From positions 8,060,001 through 8,124,000 of the forward strand of contig NZ_CP107780.1 of NCBI RefSeq assembly GCF_036345175.1: 64,000 nt of DNA. The letters are read 5' to 3'. The DNA is from Streptomyces sp. NBC_00576. GTDB taxonomy: Bacteria; Actinomycetota; Actinomycetes; Streptomycetales; Streptomycetaceae. The position numbers were made by a program, and so were the translations under genes. Below the pieces are notes generated by a model. It made no database searches, was not told the origin of the DNA, and was given only the letters and a program-made list of their open reading frames with translations. Positions within the stretch are counted from its first letter, which is position 1. Each line of letters opens with the position of its first letter. Positions 49,201 through 57,930 of the stretch are shown piece after piece.

Positions 49201-52200
49201 GCTCACCTCCCGTAGCAGGTTCCCGGTGCTGCGGCGCTCGGCGAGCAGTTCCCGCCGTTCCCGGTCCTGGACCTCGTCGGTACGGGCCAGGGAGTCGACG
49301 GCCTCGTCGATCGCGGCGATCCTGCGCCGCAGTTCCTCCCGCCGCCCCGTCCAGTCCTCCTCCGCCTCCTGGAGAGCTCGTACGATGCCCCCGGTCGCGT
49401 ACTTCCGGAGTTCGTCGGCGGCGTGCGCGGACACCCCGGTGTCGTCGCCTTCCGGTGCGGCGAGGCCGTCCGTGGTCGGCGTGTGGGCAACGCTTCCGGG
49501 ACTTCCGGGACTTCCGGGACTTCCGGGACTTCCGGGAAACAGGGCCAGGAAGCGCTCGACGAGCGCCGCCGCGTGTGTCTGCGCGGCGTCCGCGAGGTCC
49601 TGGCACCAGCCCGTCGTACCGAAGAGCGCGGAGGCCAGCCGGGGCACCGGCTGCAGGCGCTCGCCGTCCGCGGTCGCGAGCTCGCCGCGCGCGGCGAGGT
49701 CCAGCAGCCACGCGGTGTACTGGCGGCGAAGGATCTCCACCGCCGACAGATAGCAGCCCGGCGGCACGATGTCGCCCGCGATCATCTCCTGCGGCTGATC
49801 CAGGTAGTACAGGTCCCGGGCACGGCGTCCGCCGAAGGCGACGATCAGTGCGTTGCCCGTCTTTCGCCCCGCGCGGCCCGACTGCTGCACGTAGTTCGCC
49901 GGGCCCTTCGGCAGTGAGCCGATCAGCACGGCCGAGAGGTCACCGATGTCGATGCCGAGTTCCAGTGTGGGGGTGCAGGACAGCACGTTCGGGTCGGTGT
50001 AGTGCGTGCCGGCCCGAAAGGTCCGTTCGACCTGCTCCCGCTGTGCGCGGGTCAGCATGCCGGTGTGCTCGGCCGTCACGACACGGAAGGTGCCACCGGT
50101 CAGATACAGGCGCCGGTAGTAGTCGTTCGTGTAGTCGCGCTCCTGGAGAGCACCGACGCCCGTGCCGGTGACACCCCCGCTGCCGCCGTGCGAGTCGGCC
50201 GACGGCGAGCGCTGCATGCCAGGCTGCGGCGGTGTCAGGTATCCCTTGCATCGGTAGCGCGGGCACGGGTGGCCGTACAAGCGGGTGCGCCGCTCCGGTG
50301 GTACGACCTGCTGCCAGCCGCAGTCCTCGCACGCCACGAACGCCTTGTTGACGATCGAGTCGTCCAGCAGCCGAACCTGGATGTGGCCGGGCTGGAGACC
50401 GTAGACGCGCGTGGTGCGGTCCTTCGCCGTCCGCACGCTGAGCACGTGCTCGTCGGCGAGGGCGGGCAGTAGTCGGCGCAGATACTCGGTCGCCCCGGCG
50501 GCGTCCAGCCCGAGGCAGCGACGGGTCCAGTCCTGGAACCAGGCCTGCCGACCGGTGACCACGTCGAACTCGGTCCTGTCCTTCTGCCCGTCCAGCAGGA
50601 ATCGCGGCGGGGCGACTCCTTCCGGGAAGGCGGGCATGCCGTCGGGCCGCCGTCCGCTGATCAGGAACCGGTCGGCACCGGCCTCTCGCATCCACTGCTC
50701 CAGCCAACGGTGCCGGACCGCGCCGCGCAGCCGCAGCCGTTCCAGAAGGCCCCGCACATAGGCGAGATACCGCTCAGGTGTCGGGAGCCCGCCCGTCATC
50801 ACCAGCTGGCCCGGCAACGCGAGGTGCAGATCGCGGGCGAGATCGGTGACCCGCTCAGGGTTCTCGACGACGACCTCGGCGGCGGCCGTCCGCGTGAGCT
50901 CCAGGGTGCGGCCGAGCCGTGACCGCAGCCCGAACTCCATGATCGTGGCGAACGCCAGCCGTTCACCGATCAGCCGCCAGGTACGGGCGTCTCCGGTGCC
51001 GCGGCCCGACAGCACCCGGTCGACGCCCGGCTCGTCGTGCAGATCCGGCGGGACCACGGCGGCCAGCGCCTCGGGATCGTCCACCGAGTCGAGGACGTTG
51101 CCGATCAGGTCGTTGAGCGCGGTCGCCGTCCCGGACTCGTCGAGGTTGTGCGCGAGCAGCGACCTCAGCGAGAACTTGTATGAGGCGTTGGCGACGTATC
51201 CGGCGCGGTGCGCGGCGTCCTGCGTGGAGTCGTTGAACAGTAGTGTCTTGCGTTCCTCCGGTACCAGCGCGATGTCACCGCCCGTGAAGAGCTGGGTGAC
51301 CGTGGCCGAGGCCAGCGCGGCCTGCGCCGTACCGAGGAACCGGATGCTGTTGTCGGTGTTGCATGCCGGACAGCGGTCGTCCCTGGCCGCCTTGTCGGCG
51401 GTCTTCTTGTCGAGCAGCGCGAGCGTGAACCAGGCGTCCACCAGGTCACTGTCGTCTCCCGCTGTCGGCAGCCGGTAGGTACCCCGCGCCCCGTCGAGCA
51501 CCACCACGGAGAGCGGATCGACGCCGCTGCCCGCGGGCAGTCGCCCGGCCAGGGCATCGAGCGCCTGGCGCCGCTCCGGCTCGGTCGCGGAGACGAAGTA
51601 GCGGATGCGGCGCTTGTCACGGCCGACGCCAGCCCGCCAGATTCGGTCCTGCGCCATGACGAGCTGCTGCGGATCGGCCTCCGGGGACAGCGCGGCCCAG
51701 CCGGATCGCCCACACGCGCGGCAGTACACGGCGGGCAGGTGCACCTGTGCGGGGCGCACCGCCGTGTCCGTGCCCGCCAGCGGCTGCGGCCGGTTCGCCC
51801 CGCCCGAGGATCCATGGCCGGCGGAGGGGCCGTCCTCCTCGTCCGACGGGGGTGCGGCGGCCAGGGCGGCGCGCCGGGCCTGCGCGCGGTCGTCCTCGTA
51901 CCAGCGGAACTCCGGTGTCCGGCCGACCCCGCGCAGCACACGCGTCACCGGCCGCACCCAGAGGTGGGCCTCCACGTGCAGCAGGGGACGCGGGCGCCGT
52001 TCATCGGAGTCGGGGTCCCTGGCGACGGACAGCAAGGCCACGAAACGGGCCAGGGCCTGCAGCACCAGCTGCGGATTCTCCCGGGCGGTGCGCCCCCAGG
52101 CGTATCCGAAGCGCGCGAGCCGGTCCCGCAGGCCCCACTCGTCCAGCGGCTCGCCGTCGAGCAACGCGAGCACGCCCTGCGTGAAGTCGTGCCGCTTCAG

Positions 52201-53295
52201 CAGACGGCCGATACGGAACACGTCGAGGCCCTGCCGCCCCAGCATGCGGGCGGCGAGCCCGTCCAGGTCCAGCAGGTCCGGCTTTGCCTCCACACCGACG
52301 CCGCCCGACGCCGCGATGACCTCCTGCGGAGTGGGTGGCTCGGGAAGCGCGTAGTCGACCTCGCCGGTGAATTCTCTGGCGGTCATCCGCTCCTCACCGA
52401 TGACCGCGTCCGCCGTGAACGGCATGCCGAACACCTGCGCCGCCACGTCCAGGATGCCGCCGGCCGACGTGCCCGCCCGCCCCGCCCCGAGCGTCGCGGA
52501 GGTCGCCACGGGGCAGATCCGCCCCAGCGGCCGGTCCGGCCGCGTCGCGCCGACCGCCGTCGCCAGCCGGCGCAACAGCATCGCCACGTCGGTGCCCTGA
52601 GCGCCGTCGTAGGTGTGGAACTCGTCCAGCACCACGTACGCGACGTCCGCGCCCTCCCACAGCGCCCGGTCTTCCCCACGCTGCAGCAGCAGGTCCAGCA
52701 TCTTGTAGTTGGTGATCAGTACGTCCGGCGGGGAGACGCGCATCTCCTCGCGCCGTGTCATGACCCGCCGGAAGTCAGTGTCCGGCCGGTCACCGATGTA
52801 CAGACCCGCGGTCACCTGGGCGAGGTCGGGCGCGGTCAGGTAGTCGCTGATGCGGCCCGCCTGGTCGGTGGCGAGCGCGTTCATCGGATACAGCAGTACG
52901 GCCTTCACACCGCGCCGCCCCAGGGCCTTCTGCCGTCGGCAGTGGTCCAGCACCGGCACCAGGAACGACTCCGTCTTGCCGGAACCCGTGCCGGTCGTCA
53001 CGAGCGTCGGCTCGGCCTCCCGGCCGCCCAGTGTGCTGAGCCGCTGCCACGCCTTGGCCTGGTGCCGCCACGGCGTGAACCCGGGCCGCCACTCCAGATG
53101 CCGCTCCCACCCGTCGTCCGCCTTGTGGAACGGCGTCCTGATCCGCAGGTACGGCCCCCGGAAGATCCCCGATTCCGGATCCCCCAGGAACCGCTCCAGG
53201 GCTCGCCGGGTGTCGTCGTCGGCCAGCGCGTAGGTCGTCGTGAGGTACTGCGTCAGACTGCCGCGCAGCTGCGCGGCGGCCAGAGTGGGTTTCAC
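46216..53295 (-). CDS. Giant DEAD/DEAH helicase with DUF1998-like region and C-terminal nuclease-like domain
   Basis: 2,359 residues, starting at GTG 53,295 with AAGGGGAA upstream; the frame beyond 53,295 is not coding. SF2 helicase motifs: TGTGSGKT (101-108), DEFH (224-227), VATSATLG (around 266), then ELGIDIGDL and QQSGRAGR near 1,138. The DUF1998-like part carries CACQQKELDGCHQCLLR (about 1,780). Near 1,900-1,960, PDVLFERL, LAVYLDGYRYHAS and RADGLRVFQLTYHDI resemble Vsr/DUF559-type PD-(D/E)XK nucleases. Helicase plus DUF1998 recalls DISARM DrmA/DrmB and Druantia DruE. Defence against DNA is the likely role. No methyltransferase is adjacent. Confidence 0.88.
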   Translation of the reverse strand: MKPTLAAAQLRGSLTQYLTTTYALADDDTRRALERFLGDPESGIFRGPYLRIRTPFHKADDGWERHLEWRPGFTPWRHQAKAWQRLSTLGGREAEPTLVTTGTGSGKTESFLVPVLDHCRRQKALGRRGVKAVLLYPMNALATDQAGRISDYLTAPDLAQVTAGLYIGDRPDTDFRRVMTRREEMRVSPPDVLITNYKMLDLLLQRGEDRALWEGADVAYVVLDEFHTYDGAQGTDVAMLLRRLATAVGATRPDRPLGRICPVATSATLGAGRAGTSAGGILDVAAQVFGMPFTADAVIGEERMTAREFTGEVDYALPEPPTPQEVIAASGGVGVEAKPDLLDLDGLAARMLGRQGLDVFRIGRLLKRHDFTQGVLALLDGEPLDEWGLRDRLARFGYAWGRTARENPQLVLQALARFVALLSVARDPDSDERRPRPLLHVEAHLWVRPVTRVLRGVGRTPEFRWYEDDRAQARRAALAAAPPSDEEDGPSAGHGSSGGANRPQPLAGTDTAVRPAQVHLPAVYCRACGRSGWAALSPEADPQQLVMAQDRIWRAGVGRDKRRIRYFVSATEPERRQALDALAGRLPAGSGVDPLSVVVLDGARGTYRLPTAGDDSDLVDAWFTLALLDKKTADKAARDDRCPACNTDNSIRFLGTAQAALASATVTQLFTGGDIALVPEERKTLLFNDSTQDAAHRAGYVANASYKFSLRSLLAHNLDESGTATALNDLIGNVLDSVDDPEALAAVVPPDLHDEPGVDRVLSGRGTGDARTWRLIGERLAFATIMEFGLRSRLGRTLELTRTAAAEVVVENPERVTDLARDLHLALPGQLVMTGGLPTPERYLAYVRGLLERLRLRGAVRHRWLEQWMREAGADRFLISGRRPDGMPAFPEGVAPPRFLLDGQKDRTEFDVVTGRQAWFQDWTRRCLGLDAAGATEYLRRLLPALADEHVLSVRTAKDRTTRVYGLQPGHIQVRLLDDSIVNKAFVACEDCGWQQVVPPERRTRLYGHPCPRYRCKGYLTPPQPGMQRSPSADSHGGSGGVTGTGVGALQERDYTNDYYRRLYLTGGTFRVVTAEHTGMLTRAQREQVERTFRAGTHYTDPNVLSCTPTLELGIDIGDLSAVLIGSLPKGPANYVQQSGRAGRKTGNALIVAFGGRRARDLYYLDQPQEMIAGDIVPPGCYLSAVEILRRQYTAWLLDLAARGELATADGERLQPVPRLASALFGTTGWCQDLADAAQTHAAALVERFLALFPGSPGSPGSPGSPGSVAHTPTTDGLAAPEGDDTGVSAHAADELRKYATGGIVRALQEAEEDWTGRREELRRRIAAIDEAVDSLARTDEVQDRERRELLAERRSTGNLLREVSRTSAHGTLVELGLLPNYSLADTTTQLEATLYWSEVPSDSDDPAETGAPREARPPAGPERVHRSETRDYERSRKTALTELAPGNSFYVNGYKHVVRALDIGSPERRAWSVWRLCPSCGYVRTRNAQTDTSPCPRCDGREIADAGCVQYVLQPRRVIARDKRDDARVRDDRDERARRQYAVLTTVDIDPDHLAIDSWRHDTATFGVDFSRKAVIRTLNLGLDRQDGSSTVPLAGEEVRINPFYVCTTCGGATAEGRPVVDQPQHALTDSGAAATKGSLHHLLWCPRRRRTNSSGGGGGQGAAGQDVPLLLAHELTTEAVRILLPASVTRARERLASFTAALFAGIAARYGGDPDHIDIAAASMPDSPDQLGADFPRRFLVVYDRLPGGTGYLHRLASSDGFREVLLKAREVIDNCACQQKELDGCHQCLLRRVPPSDYDRVSRREVQSMLDELLGADGERWQTSPVSTTRQIPLERQAESDLEIMFVDTLEEWAKQPESRATADTYTTPAGTRALDLRLTTGDGTTMSWRVSQQRVLDGTRPDVLFERLDAPGPRLAVYLDGYRYHASIEHNRLADDATKRARLRADGLRVFQLTYHDIKEWRNRVRDTGYAGVAPTDPVWLPYDVEAQKRARAYYERTRGGLPGELSETVWVNPAELLLAYLRAPDAGRWHHRAEAAVAGIVGTPGLRDTPVRADTVGQAVEAALRGEDSDTPKGPLRVLTATDRSGCRLVLVADVRHRPPVWTGLTLLDDSAQAITNEQIHKRRWRAWLYWSNVLQFLEHGGGDSAQLTTALLDGFSADVLTVTGGAGWLSSTRIISAAADGSQRVPDSLPPVTVTTGLPAVPARAAGETPSGARPKRDSAWDAVLEYVDPDEAGLAELAHALAELGVPAPEDGFELDEHGWQAELAWPHARLGVVLAPQGTAGEPDIEAQDRDHAFAAAQWDVRPAGGWTAEEIAKRLDVKGERTPTSPRDHGQPGMGTTGHDENKNENGESA
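49493..49537. repeat. Five copies of a 9-bp in-frame tandem repeat
   Basis: CTTCCGGGA units inside the giant helicase gene encode a PGS-PGS collagen-like linker (FPGSPGSPGSPGSPG). Changes in copy number keep frame and would alter linker length. Confidence 0.9.
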
Positions 53296-53543
53296 GACGT
53301 TCCCCTTACGTCTGCGGATCCCGAGGCGCTCGCGCGGCAGCGGTTCGCCCCGAGTGGTGCGGATCAACCGTATAGGGCAGGTCGGACAGTGTGTGACGGG
53401 GCGGGTACACCTTCCGTTCCCGGCTATGGCTGGTTGGCGCCCTTTCGGGCTTTCCTTACGGGTTTCACCCTGAAGGCGAACGAGAGAAGCACAGGAGAGA
53501 GCGAAGGAAGAACCGAGCACGGGCAGCGCCGAGGGGGAACGCC

Positions 53544-54599
53544 ATGTCCGTACCGCTGTACGTTCCTGTCCTGCCGACCCGGCCGCACGCGGCGGCCGCC
53601 TACCGCGCGCTGGCGCCGGACCTACTGCGTCAGGTCGCTCCCCTGTGGACGCTGCCGCCCCGCCCCGGCATGCTGCCGAAACCGCTCGCCGAACGCCTGG
53701 CCAAGGAGGCCGGTGACACCTCCACCGCACAGCGCCTCGGCTCCGGGTGGCTGGACGCGCCCTTCGCCGACGAGGACGAAGCGGCGGTACTCGCCCACAT
53801 CCTGACCCCTGAGTGGTGGGACCACCGCAACCTGCGGCCGGTCACCGGACCCGGCCGCCCCGGCGCCCAACAGGCACTCGCACTCGCCGCGGCCCGGCAC
53901 CGAGAAGACGGACTCGGCATCCGTGTTCGGCTCCCCGGCGACTGGAACGACAGCACGGCCTCGGACGTCGCCGCGCTGCTCGACCGGATGCCCACAGGCC
54001 ACCCCGCCGACCTGTTCCTCGACCTCGCCACCGTCCTGCCCGACCGCCCCGACGCCGCCAAGGAGGCTGTCCGCGCCCTGGACACCCTGATTCCGCTCAC
54101 CTCATGGCACACGGTGACCGTCCTGGCCGGCGGCTTCCCCGAACCGCCCGACGACTTCCGGGAAGGCGTCCCGTACGAGGCCCCACGCACGGACTGGGAG
54201 ACCTGGCACGAGATCCAGCACAGCGAACGCCCGTACCTGCCCCGACTGCGCTACGGCGACTACGGGATCCACCCCGCCGCCTACGTCACCCAGCCCCCGC
54301 CCTCACGTGACGGGGGCCCGCCGTGGGGCATCCTCCGCTACACCACTGCCCGCTCCTACCACCTGTCCAAGGTGCCGCACGGGAGTCAGTACGACGACGC
54401 CAACCGGCAGGCGGCGCGCTGCCTCACCAGTCTCGCGGACTTCCGGGGCGTGGACGCGGGAGCGGGGGAGCGGTGGTTGCGCGACCGGACCGAGGGCACC
54501 GTCAGCATCGGCAACCACTCGACGTGGAACCGGGTGGGCAACTTCCAGCACATGACGTTCGTGGTGCGGAGCCTCGGTGAGCGGAGTCCTCTTCGATGA
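53544..54599 (+). CDS. Beta family protein (T4 beta/PF14350-like)
   Basis: A 351-residue protein resembling the beta protein family found in phages and defence regions. It has YVPVLPTRPHAAAAYRALAP at the start, a regular TIM-barrel-like alternation and WDHRNLRPVTGPGR in the middle. The ATG at 53,544 follows GAGGGGGAACGCC. It is divergent from the giant helicase, with 248 bp of shared promoter region, and upstream of the SF1-PLD gene. The family's biochemical role is not established. I am moderately sure of the family. Confidence 0.65.
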   Translation: MSVPLYVPVLPTRPHAAAAYRALAPDLLRQVAPLWTLPPRPGMLPKPLAERLAKEAGDTSTAQRLGSGWLDAPFADEDEAAVLAHILTPEWWDHRNLRPVTGPGRPGAQQALALAAARHREDGLGIRVRLPGDWNDSTASDVAALLDRMPTGHPADLFLDLATVLPDRPDAAKEAVRALDTLIPLTSWHTVTVLAGGFPEPPDDFREGVPYEAPRTDWETWHEIQHSERPYLPRLRYGDYGIHPAAYVTQPPPSRDGGPPWGILRYTTARSYHLSKVPHGSQYDDANRQAARCLTSLADFRGVDAGAGERWLRDRTEGTVSIGNHSTWNRVGNFQHMTFVVRSLGERSPLR

Positions 54600-54724
54600 C
54601 CGGAAGCATCCCACTCAGGGCTCCCTGACTGGGGTGGCTGGATATGTCTTACGGCTGACGCCCTGGTCGTAGCCTCACGCCGAGGCGGGCCACCCGGCCG
54701 CTCAGGGGGATCGGGGGATCATCA

Positions 54725-57700
54725 ATGCCGCATTACGGGCAGCCCAGCCCGGTGAACGAGTTGCTGAGAGCGACGCGTATCGAGATCGATGCGGAACTAC
54801 GCAGCGACGGCGGAAACGCCCCGAAGGCCTCCCTGCACAGCGGTCGAAGAGTGTCGACGGCGCGAGGTCAGCACACATACGAATTCCGCTTCTCGCGCTG
54901 GCCACAACTTCTCGACGGCAGGCCCTTGCTGGCGCGCCCCTCCAGATCGCGAGGAGCCTGGACCCAAGCGGAGGTCACTCGCCTGCCCGAGAACAAGGTC
55001 CGGGTCGTCACCAGTGCCGACTTCGGGCAGAGCCCGGGACCGGTGCAGCTGCGTGCGGACGAATCCACGACGTGGAGAGTCCTTGCGGAACGACTGACAA
55101 CCATCGGCGAGGCGAACCACCCGGTCCGTCTGGAGAGCGCCGGGTGGATGGTCGGACTCGGCAGTCCCAAGGTGGGACGGGAACCCGATCCAGCGCGTTG
55201 GATCGCCAACTGGCCCTCCAAACAGCTCAATTCACGTCAACGTCTCGCTGTGGCGCAGGCTCTTGCCAGCGAGGTGACCTTTCTGTGGGGCCCGCCAGGT
55301 ACGGGCAAGACCGATGTGGTCGCGCACATCGTCGAAGGGTGCCGCCGCCAAGGCCTCAGCGTTCTCTTCCTTGCTCCCACGAAGGTTGCCGTCGACCAGG
55401 CGCTGGAACGGGTCTGTGATCTGCTCTTCACGGACGCGGAGTTCGGCTCGGGGCTGGTGCAGCGTGCAGGCGAGATCGACGTCGAGTCCCTGCGGGACCG
55501 TTACGGCGACTACGTCGACCCCGAGCGCATCGCGGTCCGCCTTTCCGCCCAACTTCAGGAGGAACTGACCCGGTTCACCACTGCCCTGACGACACTTCGG
55601 CCCCAGATCGCGCTCTACGACCGGATACGTGGCCTGGAGGAGGCGCTCGCCGCCGCGCGGGACGCATACCGGGCGGCGGGTGAGGCGAGACAGGCCGCGG
55701 CCCAGGCGCACGGCCGAGCCGTGGATGCCGCCACCAAGACAAGCGCGCGTATTCGGGCGATCGGACAGCCGTCCGGCATATTTGCCTCGCGTCAGCAGAC
55801 GAAGCTCGACACGGCCCTCGTTGAGCTGCGCGCGGCGAACGACCAGGCAGGGGACGCGAAGACAGCCCTCACGGCTGCCGAGACCGCCCAGAAAAAGGCC
55901 ACGGCCGACATAGCCCGCCTCAGAGCGGACATCACGGAGTGGATGCCTGGACTTACCGGCGTACCGGCCCGTCCCGATCTTGTGCGGCAGACCGAGCTTC
56001 TTCAGCGGCGGATTGACGAGGCGGAGAAGGAGCTACGCCGCATCACAGACGCCATACGTGCGAGCTGCCGGGTCCTGGGCGCCACGGTGGCCAAGACCGT
56101 GCAGTCCCGGTCCCTGCTGGAACGCACGGACGTCGTGGTGATCGACGAAGCCGGCATGATCGACCTGCCATCTGCTTGGTACGTGGCAGGCCTGGCCGGT
56201 AAACGCGTCGTCGTGGCGGGGGACTTTCGCCAACTGCCCGCCATCACGAAGGCGGCGGACGATGCTGGTGCGACCCCCGAGGAACGTGCTCACGCGCGCC
56301 GTTGGTCCGCAACGGACGTGTTCCGTCAGGCCGGTGTGGTCACGTCGGCCGGAGCTGTGCAGCAGGACGACCCGCGGATGGTGGCGCTGGACACCCAGTA
56401 CCGCATGCGCGCGCCCATCTGTGATCTCGTGAACACCGTCGCCTACCCGGACGCGCCGTTGCTGACCGGCCGGAGCGACGGGAGCCGTATTCCGTTCAGC
56501 CCACTCGTCGACGCCCCCGTCATGCTGATCGATACCTCTGGGCACCGTATCGCCGGTCCCAATCACAGGACGAACGCGGTCCATCAGGCCGTGGTGCACG
56601 AGTTGGTGCGCGGCCTTCAGTACGACGGTGTGCTGCCCGCCCGTAAACAGGACGATGTCGTGTCGGGTGAGCGGGCGACCGACCGTCTTGGGGTGATCGC
56701 GCCGTATCGGGACCAGGTCACAGCACTCAAGAGCACGCTGAAGGAACGGCTGGGAGCAGACCACGACGGCCTGGTGGAAACCGTGCACCGGTTCCAGGGT
56801 AGCCAGCGCCCGGTGATCGTCCTCGACACGGTGGCAGGTTCTGCGGACTTCCTGGGGCGCTTCTACCAGGGCGCTGGCCTGAACTCGGAGACTTGTCGTC
56901 TCCTGAACGTGGCACTGAGCCGGGCCCAGGACCATCTGGTCGTGATCGCGGACGTCGAGCGCCTCCGAGCGAAGCTGCCGCCGCGCAGCGAGGCACGGAC
57001 CATGCTCGACCATCTGGAGGCGCACGCTCAGACACTCACGGTCGACCAGCTCATTCCGATCCGCAGCGCGGCAGATCTGGCCAGGTTGCCCGATGAGGAT
57101 CTGACGCGCCCCGCGTTCTTCCCGGCCAATGAGGTCGACCGGGCGGTCCAGTGGGACATCGAGAGGGCACGGTCGCGCATCGACATCTACACGTTTCTGC
57201 TGTCGAAGGTCCGCGTGCCCAGATGGTCCCGGCTCCTGGCCGCGCGAGCCGCAGCAGGCGTCCAGGTCGTGATTCACACCCGTGCCCCCGAAGAACAGCC
57301 GAACGAGTCGGCGGCCGAACGGCATGCGGAACTCGTGACGCGGCTCAGATCGGTGGGCTGCACTGTCGAGTACCGGGAGCGCATGCACGAGAAGGTCTTC
57401 ATCGTGGATGACAGAGTGCTGTGGCACGGCTCAATGAACCTGCTGGCCGCCATGGGGCCGACCGACCTGATGATGCGGCTGGAGGACCCCGAGGCGTGCC
57501 GACAGGCACGGCACGTCATGGATCAGGCACGGCGGGAGAAACCCGTGTTCCGGGACCGGCGTGCCGCCGGTCCGAACGGCTCTTCGTCCGGCGCACGCAA
57601 GAAGAATCCGCCTGCGGACGAGGGCGTCGAAGTGGGGGCCGTCGTCTGGGGCCGCCTTTATCTGAACGTCCCGAGAGACGAGAAGGAGGAGGCAAAGGCC

Positions 57701-57802
57701 ACGCTCAAGGCCCAGTGGGACAGGGACAATGTCCTGTGGTACGTCGACGCGAGCAGGGTCTCGCGGGCGCAGGCACATCGCTGGCTGGGACCCAAGAGCT
57801 GA
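54725..57802 (+). CDS. SF1 helicase - PLD nuclease - DUF5710 fusion
   Basis: A 1,025-residue protein with three domains. Residues about 165-760 are a Dna2/NAM7-type SF1 helicase: Walker A GPPGTGKT (189-196), a long coiled coil (about 290-440), motif II IDEAGM (about 474), DTQYRMR, VHRFQGSQR and LLNVALSRAQDH. Residues about 800-940 form a phospholipase-D-type nuclease domain with one HxK motif, MHEKVFIVDD (H888, K890, D895) followed by GSMN. Residues about 977-1,020 (LYLNVPRDEKEEAKATLKAQ, then LWYVD) resemble DUF5710. It probably unwinds and cuts foreign DNA. One HKD motif suggests dimerisation. Confidence 0.88.
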   Translation: MPHYGQPSPVNELLRATRIEIDAELRSDGGNAPKASLHSGRRVSTARGQHTYEFRFSRWPQLLDGRPLLARPSRSRGAWTQAEVTRLPENKVRVVTSADFGQSPGPVQLRADESTTWRVLAERLTTIGEANHPVRLESAGWMVGLGSPKVGREPDPARWIANWPSKQLNSRQRLAVAQALASEVTFLWGPPGTGKTDVVAHIVEGCRRQGLSVLFLAPTKVAVDQALERVCDLLFTDAEFGSGLVQRAGEIDVESLRDRYGDYVDPERIAVRLSAQLQEELTRFTTALTTLRPQIALYDRIRGLEEALAAARDAYRAAGEARQAAAQAHGRAVDAATKTSARIRAIGQPSGIFASRQQTKLDTALVELRAANDQAGDAKTALTAAETAQKKATADIARLRADITEWMPGLTGVPARPDLVRQTELLQRRIDEAEKELRRITDAIRASCRVLGATVAKTVQSRSLLERTDVVVIDEAGMIDLPSAWYVAGLAGKRVVVAGDFRQLPAITKAADDAGATPEERAHARRWSATDVFRQAGVVTSAGAVQQDDPRMVALDTQYRMRAPICDLVNTVAYPDAPLLTGRSDGSRIPFSPLVDAPVMLIDTSGHRIAGPNHRTNAVHQAVVHELVRGLQYDGVLPARKQDDVVSGERATDRLGVIAPYRDQVTALKSTLKERLGADHDGLVETVHRFQGSQRPVIVLDTVAGSADFLGRFYQGAGLNSETCRLLNVALSRAQDHLVVIADVERLRAKLPPRSEARTMLDHLEAHAQTLTVDQLIPIRSAADLARLPDEDLTRPAFFPANEVDRAVQWDIERARSRIDIYTFLLSKVRVPRWSRLLAARAAAGVQVVIHTRAPEEQPNESAAERHAELVTRLRSVGCTVEYRERMHEKVFIVDDRVLWHGSMNLLAAMGPTDLMMRLEDPEACRQARHVMDQARREKPVFRDRRAAGPNGSSSGARKKNPPADEGVEVGAVVWGRLYLNVPRDEKEEAKATLKAQWDRDNVLWYVDASRVSRAQAHRWLGPKS

Positions 57803-57930
57803 GTAATTCGTGCCCGAGTGAGTGTCGACTGCTTCGCCGCTGCTCTCACCACGCCTTCAAGGGCTGTCTTCTCACTGTGCCCTCACCAACAGCTGCCTGA
57901 AGCTCACCATCAGAAACCGGGAGGGCTCTT

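Noticed and set aside
53296..53730. N-terminal extension of the giant helicase to 53,730
   Set aside because: The extra 145 codons are Arg/Pro-rich and overlap the divergent beta gene. GTG 53,295 has a good ribosome site.
51739..53805. A 688-codon plus-strand open frame opposite the giant helicase
   Set aside because: It is antisense to conserved SF2 helicase motifs, is rich in Arg, Pro and Gln as expected for a high-GC shadow frame, and has no recognisable domain.
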